From contig NC_092461.1 in assembly GCF_047495875.1 (NCBI RefSeq), positions 47,931,101 through 47,995,100 of the forward strand: a DNA stretch of 64,000 nucleotides, read 5' to 3'. The notes below the pieces were generated by a model. That model did no database searches and was not told the origin of the DNA. It saw nothing but the letters and a program-made list of their open reading frames with translations. Below are positions 49,328-59,500 of this stretch, piece after piece. Positions within the stretch are counted from its first letter, which is position 1. Every line of letters starts with the position of its first letter. This DNA comes from Pithys albifrons albifrons. Its lineage: Eukaryota > Chordata > Aves > Passeriformes > Thamnophilidae. Both the position numbers and the translations under genes were made by a program.

Positions 49328-51277
49328 AAGAAGCTTTGATATGTATCTTGAAAAGTGTTACGTTGATGTTAAAAATTCATATAATCTATTTGCATTTTGA
49401 AAATGCAAGCTAAACTAAGAATAGTCTCACCACAGTTTTTTGTAGATTGACATGCTATTGCTTTACCTGCAGAATTTGAGAGATGTCTTATTTCCAATAA
49501 AGAAAATATGGGAATGTATTTAGGAAGTTTTGAACACATTAAGCATTAGGTGCTTGAAAGCGTATTTTATGGAATAACTGCTTTATGACAGATTATGCTA
49601 AGAAAGAATCTACCTGTGTTGTTAACTTTAATATCTTGGCTGTTTAAAATATATAAGTATAATGCCAAAAGTAATTAAACCATGTTATGTACTACTTCCT
49701 TGCAAAATTTTCCTTTTTACCTGGCAACACTTTTCAACTTATGCAAATACCAAAAAGACCTTAATATAAAAACTCTGGAATGCTGAACCATTATTTTTTG
49801 GAAATGTATTTAAAAATTTCATATCAATCCCAAGATAAATCATTGAGGGTCTGGATGCCAAGTTTCAGACTACTGCGGTTTTTTTGTTTGTTTACTTTTT
49901 GGGGGTTTCTATTCTATTGAGCTTTAAAACTAAAGTAATTACCCAATCTGGTTATTGTGATGCCCTTGGGTGCTGCTATAATTTATAATATAGTCTTAAA
50001 GTGCAAATGGAAAAAATAACAAATAACAGCAAATATAAAATAAAGAAATAATGATAAAAAATGAACATTATTTCAGGGGTTATACCACTCTGGTAACAGA
50101 GTCTGATTCTTATCTGTTTAAATCTTACTTTACTGACCCTTTATAGATCTGGTCTTTCAATAGCCCTTGTTACTTACAGTAATATTAATTTATTCACATA
50201 TCATTCCTCAAAAAAAAGCCATTAACACAAAACAGTGCAATGGGATCTAAGGCAATCTAGTTGAAACAGATACTTTGGTCAGGTTAATTTAAGATTTTTC
50301 TCTGCCACTAATAGACTAATGGGAATAATAAAAGGTGGTGTTAAAATATCTGACCCTTGATATCATCTGAATCCCTATTTTCTTTTTGCCTGAAGACTAC
50401 TCTTTAGAACTTTAGAGGAAAATATTTTGGTTTTCTTTTGTTACAACAATATGAGGTGTAATTCCCATCAATAAAAGATGCCTGTTCAGAATAAATAATC
50501 CAGATATGGTGCTGGCAGTTGAAAAATGTTGTTGCCCAATAGCATGGATTGCATTGTAAAGTAGTGATTCAGAGGATTCTGGACCCAACAGACTTTGGAG
50601 ACTAACCTTGCTCTCCTGTAGTGAAAGGGATAAAATATATCCTCTGTAAACCAAGCTGAAAATCTCCAGAGTTTAGCTATGTTTAGTATTTTTATAATCT
50701 CTGGTGTATTTAGAAGTTTTAATTATCTGTGCATGGTAGTGACATGAATTATCAAGTGTTTAAAGCATAGGCTGGTATCAAAGCTGCACTTCTTGTTTCA
50801 GAGAAGATAACTAAACATTTTTCTTTTTCTGTATGCTTCAAAATGCACCTCCAGACACCTGGACAAGTCCTTTTCTCTCACAGAACTTGCTTCCTTCAGA
50901 GGAGGTCATCCACCTCTACAGTGAAGAACTCTTGGCTCAACATGTCTCAGGGCCCCACCTAGCAGCTGGGAGTCCTAGGACTTATTCTCATTATGAGCTT
51001 TCAATTGAAAGGGCCTGAAATATTGTGAGTTCTGTCCGAGCCCACCAGAGTGGTATTTTCGATAGCAAGACACTAAAAGCATATTTTGCATACCTGGGAG
51101 CATGAATGAAGTTTGAAGGCACTGGTGATATGGACAAGAACTTTTAAGCTATTTGAGATATATGGAATCTTCTCATCTCTTTATTCAGATCGAGACTGTG
51201 TTGTTCATCACATGGGCTCTGAATTTTCTGGGAAGGAAAAAGAGAGAAATACTGTTTTGAATCACTGACAGCACAGT
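49328..51277. other. Non-coding interval, no gene seen
   Basis: A minus ORF ending at 50412 follows a good acceptor-like string ('tatccctttcactacag', near 50600) and stays open for about 66 codons to a TAA, but codon-position composition is weak, no partner exon was found and no polyadenylation signal follows. I leave it uncalled. Confidence 0.5.
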
Positions 51278-51840
51278 CATTTCCATCATCATCATCATGG
51301 CTGGGCTTTGCAAATGAAGATTTGGGAATGGCACTACCCACACTTGCTGCAAGTGTGCTGGTGGCTAAAAAGGCAGATACGGGATAGGCAAGTCAAGTTG
51401 CAAAAGGCCCAGTGGAAAGTCTCCTTTGGTGATATTGGCAAGGCACAATTATTTCTGCATTGTTTTTTCTCCTTGAGACTGATTCTGCTTGTGTTCTCAA
51501 AGGAAGCAGAAGCGTCATGAATGCTGTGTCTCCATGAATCTCAACTGGAGGCCAGAGTGGACCATTGATGGCAGTCAATATGGCCAAGGCTGAGGTATTG
51601 TTTCAAGGAGTCCTTGTATCTCTTCTTTGGGGCTCCTCTCTTTTTTCACACCATTGGTTAATTATTGGAAGGGCTCAGAGAGTGCATTGCCATATCTGAC
51701 TTGGCTGTGCTGATCCTCATGTAGCAGGATGATCATTTTGAGGAACTCAGGGGGACATCCTAATCATTCCAAGATCTGGCACAGGCCTTTTCTGCTCATA
51801 GTGTCAAAAGCTTTGGTGAGGATATAACCCTATCTCTCTA
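51278..51840 (-). pseudogene. Broken non-LTR retrotransposon: RT start joined to C-terminal zinc finger
   Basis: On the minus strand, about 51820-51640 reads LTKAFDTM, then CQILE, LGCPPEFLKMIIL, NALSEPF and LTNGVK, with stops. These match the start of a LINE reverse transcriptase (the AFDT region and the block leading to the NGVKQG motif). Directly after NGVK the sequence jumps, in another frame, to GAPKKRYKDSLKQYL and a segment with LASS and DSWRHSIHDASASFE, the region normally about 250 residues further on, after the polymerase. It ends with a C2H2-like finger (C-N-L-T-C, then SRICLFSHQH) and a TAG at 51334-51336. The 3' end carries a short ATG repeat. The polymerase core, including the catalytic box, is missing. 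This is the zinc-fingered LINE type often mis-annotated in vertebrates as craniofacial development protein 2-like; clade not decided here. Confidence 0.75.
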
Positions 51841-54562
51841 TTTCTTACACGGATTACAATATTCAGGAACCTAATAATCAGGACAGAAACTAACCAGCAG
51901 ATTGACATTTCTCTACAAATATTGGAAACCAAAAGGGAAAGGTCAATAGAGTGAACTCAGCTAACTTAAACATGATTTGAGACAATATAAGAAAGTGAAG
52001 CAGTTTGAAGAAACAAACAAGTCTGTTCTACTAATGTGTTGCCAGACCCTAACTTGAGGAATAAATTACACATTAACCAAGAATCTAGGTCCTTTGCCAT
52101 AGGCAAGGCAAAAAGCTCTTGAAAATCTAAGACATGTATCCTAAGTATTAACATGTGACTTACATGAATTAGAATATTCATCTCCACTATTAGCATTCTG
52201 TATTACTAGTTTTATTGCATACCATGACATGAGTTCTGCCTTTCAATATCTGTGCAAATCATTGCAGAATCTCAGAAAATCTCTTGTGCAGAAGAAGGAA
52301 CTTTCTTCTTATGCTGAATGGCAGGATAGAAAAATCACAATTTGCATACTATTATGATTGCATGAGTGATGTCTGATATATTTTATTAAAGTAATTCATG
52401 TTTTTAGCACAAATCAGAAAAACTATTTGTCATCATTTTTTCAGTATATTTTCTTTATTTCAATGATTAGTTAAAATATTTTAGTTACTTGTGCTAAACC
52501 TTAATAAGATCCTATAGAAATTAGGGGTTGTAAATGAGACATCAATTAACATAAGAATCAATTTAATGGTAATTTAAATAGCTAACTTATAATTTTTTTG
52601 CATAATGAAGTGGCCTGTGGGCTTGAAGTCCTAATCATGACTAATTAATTTAAAGGATGTTACTTTTTATTATCATTTAAATGTCTGACAGGTGATAAAA
52701 CATTTAGGGTTGCAGTCACAAACTTTCTACATCAGCTGTAATATAAGACGACAGGTTATATAAACCCTTTCCCTGAAAAATGAATATTTAAGGAAAATAG
52801 TGTTAAGCAATTTGGATCAAATTCATCCATACTAGAAATGGGTGACAGTCCCATGAAGAAGTTATGTTTGCCTATGTGAAGGTTCAGTTTTACCCTACCT
52901 TTCACAGGAACTGGATTGAGAAATTCTGAGTTTCTTTGTTGTACATACAAAGTCGTAGTGAAATGAAAGTATGTATCATGCCAGGAAGTCTTCATTAAGT
53001 GAAGTTTTCAGTCAGATTTTTCTTTGATTTTCCTTATGTGAATCTGAATAAAATTAAAACGTGACCTAATCAAATCATAATATGTGGTATCTTTTAATGA
53101 AAATAATGAGTCAGGGTGAAGACAACTCTAGTACTCTTCCCCCTAAGACATAGTAATTACAAACTGCAGTATGTGTGTAGACACACTAGTTATACAAGTG
53201 ATCTATATGTGCCCCATGGATTCAGCATCATGACATTCTGGTGTGAGGTGTCTGTTGGAGCCTGCTCTCTCCTCTGTCTGCCATTGGATTCCTGCCCTGG
53301 TGCCACTGAGGCTAAAATGATTCTTCATGTCCTTCAGTTCTTTTGCTCATAGGTAATCCAGGCTGTAGGAATCTGTAAAAGCAGGGAAAGAGGGCAGACC
53401 ATAGAGTACATGAGGATAACATTTCTCAGAGGACTGTAGTCAGTGTCAGGTGGGTAATGGAGTGAGCCTTCAAAGAGTGAGCCTAAGATGTGCGACTCAA
53501 GGTGAACCCTGAGCCCTCTCCCTGCGGTCAGGAGTTTGTGCTTATGAGCTTTTTGAATAGTCCGTCAAGGCAGCTTTTCCAAAGCAGATATCAGGATGGA
53601 ATAAAGCTATATGGAAATTGAGACTAGTCTATCTCTAGAAGCTGCAAGAGCAGGGCTGTATCAGGCTGTAAGGAGCACCTGTAATCTGAGCAACTCATGT
53701 AACTAGATAAGCTGTCAGAAAATTTTCAAGATTTGTCAGCTGTCATCCAGATCAATGCCCATGGAAGCAGGTTCCAGAGTTAAGGAAATGTTTCCCTGCA
53801 TTCTGTGAACAACACTCTGTGGGGAACCCTACAAGAAACTTGCATGTAATTTTTTTTTTTGTGAGGCTAACGAAGGAAAACCATTATCTGACTTAAGTGA
53901 AATCCAATGTTAGACCCTGTGCATAAGACTGAGGAGTTACAGCGTTACAATGTTTCACCAGGACTAGGAAGGTTAACCTGGATTTTTACCTCTTTCAAGT
54001 GACTGATTGTTATTTGCTGCCCTCAGTGAAGAAATTCTGGATTGCTAGACTTACCACTCAACAAAGAATTCAAAATCCCTCATTTTCATACCGATTAGGA
54101 AGATAAATATATTTAGAAATTAGATTTTCCAGAAGGACTAGGTATGTTTTTTTTAGAATACCTTAACTTCAGCAGTCCATATAAAGTTTAAAAATTATCA
54201 GCAAGACGAGACACTCTTTCACTGAGAAATTATTTCATATCACGGAATTCAATAGAATTAATAAAGGAGAAATTACAAAAATGATTAAAATCTGAGAAAA
54301 AAAATGGGAAGAAAGGAAGCAGTGGAGGCAGGATCAATAAGGAAGTATATTCAGAAATTACTAGGACTACACAGATGAGGAGAAGAAACTTGTGTAGGAC
54401 CTATGAGTACAAAACTAAATGTTAGTCAGTAGTAGACATACGGGCCATTTGTACATCAGAAAATGGACAAAGAAACTGGTATATAGACAGTTCTGTATGG
54501 ATGAGCAGGAGACAAGATCCATATGAAAATCTTTACATCATGCCACATCGAGTTACCTTGTT
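51841..54562. other. Non-coding interval, no gene seen
   Basis: AT-rich sequence with chance ORFs up to about 79 codons. Nothing recognised. Confidence 0.5.
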
Positions 54563-55755
54563 TGCTTGCTTTGGCTTAGGTAGAGTTAATTTTCTTCACA
54601 GTGGCTGGTGTGGGGCTGTGTTTTGGATTTGTGCTGAACACAGGATTGATAGTACAGAGATATTTTTGTTACTACCTGTCTTGGGTTGAGCTGGCAAAAT
54701 GCCAACTGCCCAACACAGAATCAGAGCCTCTCTCCCCCTCCCGCCCCCCCCTTGAGAAAAGGGAGGGAAAGAAAAAAACTCTGGAAACTCAAACTAGGTT
54801 TAAACTTAAACTAATTATATATATTTATACAGAAAAGAGAAAATTAAAAGCAAGCTACAACATAACACACACTTACACAAGTTAGAAATAACAAGAAATT
54901 TTTTACTTCTCACTGAAAACAGATTTTATTACTCTAGGTTCATAAAATACTCAAAAAGACACCCAGCAAGGCAAAAGAGACCCAACAAGGCAAAAGAGAG
55001 AGAGCATAACAATAAAATGTTTCTACTTCCCTGAAACTAAAACAAAATATGATGTAGCAGTGGCGGGAGCAAGACCCAGGACAGTAGGGCAGCAGCAGCA
55101 CGTCCTGCCTCCACTGCAGACATGATGACAACTGAGAAACTCCTCCTACCGATCACAGGTTTTCTCCATCTGGTATGAAATATTTCTTTGGTTGCTTAAG
55201 TCAGGTGATACCTGTCTCTCCTAATCTACATAGATTCTCTGAGCTTGCTAATTTGAGGCCTAGCTAAAACTACCACACTACCGAACAAACCTTACACAGA
55301 GCCAAGGCCTTTTCTGCTTTTTTGTGCTACCACGTTATAGAGGAGACTTAAGGGTGCATGGGAGGTTGAGAGGAGACACAGCTGGGACAACTGACAGGAA
55401 CTGACCAAAGGAATTTTCTATATCATGTGACACCAAGCTCAGAGTATCAAGTGGAAGGAAGACGGGGGAAGGGGGAAACGTTTGGAGAGATGGTGTTTGT
55501 CTTCCCATGTAACCATTGCATGTGATGGGGTCCTGCTGTCCTCGAGAGGCTGAACACCTGCCCACCCTTGGGAAGCAGTGAATGCATTTGTTTTACTTGT
55601 GTGTGCGGCTTTTGCTTTCCCTGTTAAACTGCCTTTATCTCAACCCACAAGTTTTCCAGGTTTTAGTCTTCTCACTCTCTCCACAGTCCCACTGGTGGGG
55701 AAGTGAATGAGTGGCTGTGTGGGGCTTGGTGCCTGGCTGGAGTTAAACCATGGCA
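54563..55755 (+). mobile_element. Solo LTR (about 587 bases) split by a nested LTR
   Basis: The left part (to 54676) has the bird LTR opening 'tagagttaattttcttcaca' and 'gtgttttggatttgtgctga'. The right part (from 55278) continues with 'cttacacagagccaaggcc', 'actgaccaaaggaattttc', 'atctcaacccacaagtttt' and ends 'gagttaaaccatggca'. I recognise this as an endogenous-retrovirus LTR type common in passerine genomes; the family name is not assigned. The two parts are adjacent in the uninterrupted form and are separated here by the insert at 54677-55277. A 4-base TGTT flanks both ends (54559-54562 and 55756-55759) and may be the target duplication; the left border could be off by a few bases. No internal viral genes are present. 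Confidence 0.85.
54677..55277 (+). mobile_element. Nested solo LTR, 601 bases, inside another LTR
   Basis: The insert begins TGTCTTGGGTTGAGC and ends ACTACCACA, giving the canonical TG...CA ends. It is flanked by identical CTACC at 54672-54676 and 55278-55282, a 5-base target duplication. Removing the insert and one CTACC restores a continuous host LTR. There is no coding sequence or second LTR, so this is a solo LTR left by recombination between two LTRs of an endogenous retrovirus. It is A-rich in its middle part ('gaaaagagaaaattaaaag'). Orientation is inferred only from the TG start and the bird-LTR-like opening. Confidence 0.85.
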
Positions 55756-56282
55756 TGTTGTAAATAAGCACTTTTAGCACAATAGATTCCAAAATATAAA
55801 GTGCCGTATAATCACCTACAGTGAAGAGGGAGCATGCCAGGCCATTTTGCATTGCCCTAAACGCAACTAAGACAAAAGAAGGATCCAAATGAAAATCCCA
55901 TTTTGTTTATACAAAGATATGCAGCTAATTGTGTTCAGTTACTATCAAAGAAATTACATGTTTTCTGCTTTAGCTATATTCTGCCACAGTTAATAATGGA
56001 AACACAAACACGTGAAACACTAATTTAATGGCAGACTTTGTAATTACACAAGTACTGTTAAATGTTTGTTTTGTAAACATACGTGAAATTCTTTTGTATA
56101 TACTGTAATTAGGAGATCATAAAAATCAGGGGCTATATCAAAAGGAAAACTGGCCCACTATTTTCTTTTTTTGGAAACAACTGTAATTGTACAGAAGCCG
56201 TCATCAAAACAGGGTGTTCACAAAGCCCCAAAGTGTTTAAGCACGTAAGTTAGTCTATGAATGTCTATTGCTGATTCTACAG

Positions 56283-56288
56283 TTTATT
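56283..56288 (-). promoter_or_regulatory. Polyadenylation signal AATAAA of the minus-strand gene
   Basis: AATAAA on the minus strand begins 31 bases after the TAA stop of the terminal exon at 56319-56588. Spacing this short means a very small 3' UTR, which is allowed but not typical. Confidence 0.5.
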
Positions 56289-56318
56289 TTTTAGAAAACT
56301 AAGGCTGGTTCAACCTGC

Positions 56319-56588
56319 TTATAGCTGTTGGAAGAAGTCCTGCACCAGCGTGGTAGTTCTCAGGAGCTCCTTGAGGAAAAGGCAGGGCTGCCAAACCTGT
56401 TCTAAAGTCTGAAAAGTAATGGTGGCTCCAAGGTCAAAGACTTTCATTTGAGCAGTTACGGGAAAGTATTTGGATTTACATTCTGTGGTGGGTTTCTCAG
56501 TAAACAACTTCAGGTTTTGGAAATCTTTGTTTCCAAAGAACTTGCCTAGACTGTGCTTTTCTGTTATGTTTCCTGGCTTGGTGTCTAC
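56319..56588 (-). CDS. Terminal coding exon (89 codons and stop)
   Basis: A long pyrimidine-rich tract (minus 'tgccctacttcatttctcc' and 'aactatttttgccataag') leads to an acceptor at 56589-56590. The exon is 270 bases and ends in TAA at 56319-56321, with AATAAA just downstream. It reads VDTKPGNITEKHSLGKFF, GNKDFQNLKLFTEKPTTEC, KSKYFPVTAQMKVFDLGAT, ITFQTLEQVWQPCLFLKEL and LRTTTLVQDFFQQL. Hydrophobic, charged and polar residues are balanced as in a folded domain, ending in a likely amphipathic helix. An alternative acceptor four bases further in (after GTAG) is possible but would break phase with exon 5. The frame also stays open upstream through the pyrimidine tract, which I take as fortuitous. 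Confidence 0.6.
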   Translation of the reverse strand, partial: VDTKPGNITEKHSLGKFFGNKDFQNLKLFTEKPTTECKSKYFPVTAQMKVFDLGATITFQTLEQVWQPCLFLKELLRTTTLVQDFFQQL

Positions 56589-59500
56589 CTTATGGCAAAA
56601 ATAGTTGGAGAAATGAAGTAGGGCAGAAGAGAGAACTAAAAGTAAGTATCTTGCAGAAAGAAGAAAGATTACAGTAATAAATGTACTGTGCCACAGGAGA
56701 GTGGAACCCAGGCTAACAAAAGCACTGAGGCCAGTAAGGAGTGCAATTCACAAAGGCAGGTGGCAAGAAGAGGAGGAAGTAGAAATACCTGCAATTTTGA
56801 AATAGAAGGGAAAAGAGAGAATGTTCTCAGCAAGACAGAAATAAAATGAGACAGGCTTCCAGTTCTTTGTCAGTCTTTCTTTGCTTTTGATTCTATAGTC
56901 ATCCTCCTTGATTTTCTATGGAAAAGCTCACAGCTTGGGTGACCAGACAAGCTCCCTTTCACACATTCCAGGCACCTTCCTCCCAGGCAACTACTTGTGT
57001 TTTCCTGTTGTCACTCAGTTGGGGTTTTTTGTTTGTTTTTGAGCCTTTGTGTTCATGCAGCTGGACTTTTATTTTACAACAGGGATGTTGTTTGACAACA
57101 ACAGTTTTTAAAAGGAAACACAAGATGAAACAGGTGGAATTCTAGACCCCAGAATTGCTATAATCACTGTTGTTCACAATTTCCCCACTTCTCATCATGC
57201 TCTGCAATTTTTTTCATCTGAGAGTAAAGTCTCTGTAGAGCACATGCATGGGCTGATTTTTCCCTCTTCCCCTGTTAGACACCTCCCCAGAGGATGTTAC
57301 TGCTAACACTTTTTTCCCAGCAGGACTCTCGGGATTTAAAAACAGCCTTCTCTGGGTGAAGTAACAGAATGTCCACCTGGGCCTCCAGAGCTCAACCATC
57401 GCCCACCCTATGGTTATTTTAAAACATTAGCCTAGTTTGCTATTCAGAAGGAACAACATTTGAGCACAGGAACAGCATTTGAGCACTGTTCTAACACATA
57501 ATTAGGCTCAAGTAAACAGTTTTAGATTTTTTTACTACTTTTTTTTTCATTTGGGTCACCCTGCCTTCAACTGGAGCCATCACCTCCCCTTCAAAGGCTG
57601 TTTGAAAGCCATCTCTGTCATCACAGTTCTCAAATCAGCATCCGAACAACCAGACAAGCTGCTTCTATTGACTTCTGCTGCTGTTTCAGCACATAAAACA
57701 TCTTCTCATTTTGTATCCCGTCTTCACCTGTCCTTGTAGTCATGTAGTCTCATTTCAGTGTTTCCTTTGAAATCCACTCAATCATCAGCAGCTGAAATCT
57801 TTTCTGAAATCCATCCATGCACAGTTCATGTATCCTGGTGAGCCAGCTCATTGATGCTTATCTCAGTGCTGCCTTCATTGAACTAGGTTTTTACATTCAC
57901 ACCAAGACTGCTCTGAAGGTATACATATGTACATGTAAGCAGTCCTGCAAAGTGAAAAAAATTCAAAAGGAAGTACTGCAAAGACACCCACTTCTGATTC
58001 CCTAAGGTCTAGACACTGCCACAAAGAATATGTGTTCAGATCTACATAGATAAAAGGAGAATATCAAACACAGGTGAATCTCTCTATCCTTACTAGAGAT
58101 GGGCATGAAAACTCTGCAGTGGACACTTGAATTTGCTGATACATTTTGTTTGTGCCCTGGTGTTTTCCTAATAATTTCTTGATTTCTATTTTGTTTTTGT
58201 TTGTTTCTAACAGTTACTGTGTGTTAGGCTAATGTTTTCTTAGAATTGCCTATTATGACTTTGGAATTTCTTTACTATGTGGTAACAGCTCAGAGTCCAA
58301 TACCATGTTTGTAAAATGAAGCTTGTTTTTTTCCAGCTGCATTATTCTGCATTTATTAGCACTGAATTTCATCTCCCATTTTACTGCCCAATTACTCAGT
58401 ACTGTGAGATCTTTCCACAGCTCTTCAGAGCCAGCTTTCATTTTTACTACACTGAATAATTTAACATCATCAAGCTTTATCAGTTTCTACCACCTTTTCT
58501 AGATCCTGTATGAATATGCTGAATAGGACAAGCCTTAGCACAGATCTCTGTAGGGTGCACTATTTTCCTCTTCTAATGACCATTTACTCCTACCTTTCTT
58601 TTACTATCTTTTAAGAAGACATTTATCTGTCCTAGATATTTATCTGTTCTTGCTAAACTGATTACAAGTAAGTTTTTAGATGAAATTTTGGTGAAGACTG
58701 AAATCTCAGAACACTGTCTGTTGTCTCACCCTTGTGCACATGCTTGATGATTCTCTCAAGCAGATTACCTGAGACATAAATTCTCTATGCAAAAGCCATA
58801 CAACGCTTCTGTCTATATTGGTCAATTTTTTTGATGGTTAATTTCTTTTATGATAATTTCTACAAATCTTCCCAGCCTGGACATCAGACTTGCAGAGCAT
58901 TCATTAACATATTTTAAAAATTGGCATCATATTTGCAACCTTCTATTCCAGAGGCATGGAAGAAGTTCAAAGTGATAAATCATACTCTATAAGAAGAAGG
59001 TCAAGACTTTCATTGTAACATTCATTATGTTTCATCATAATGTGTACCTGTACACATGCAATCTGTATCTGAAGATTTTTTTATTATTATAGAAGAGATG
59101 CATATTATAGAATGTCAACATATCTATTACAGAATAACAACACATCAACATGTTTTCTGACATTTTTGTTTCAGACAGACTTTTGAAGGCATTCCCCATG
59201 AAAGTTTTAGCACTGAAACCTCTTTCCAATGAACATGAATGCAAATAAATTCTTCACTTTTCCAGCTGCAGGCAGGTTTGCTGTGAGTGTTCACTGAACA
59301 CTCAACTATCAATCCCTGAGATATCCAAGATCATTAGAAAGGTTTGTTGGTCCAGAAATATTGGTAAAAAGTACTGGTGATTAATTTTAATAAGTTTGGT
59401 GAACCTCCCTTACTTGCTGCTTTACTTTTTCAGCCCTTCCCTGATCTCTCTAGAGTCTTGCAATATGCTAGATGCAGTGATAATTAATCTGTGACACTTG

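Noticed and set aside
50412..50600. Minus open frame after a good acceptor-like string
   Set aside because: Codon-position composition is weak, no partner exon or polyadenylation signal found, and a strong donor (AAG|GTTAGT) lies only nine bases in, which would make it a different, unsupported structure.
56640..56780. Pyrimidine-rich segment upstream of the terminal exon, open in two frames with a good acceptor at about 56792
   Set aside because: Its hydrophobic reading comes from the pyrimidine tract, no donor in the right phase leads to the terminal exon, and it is best explained as intron.
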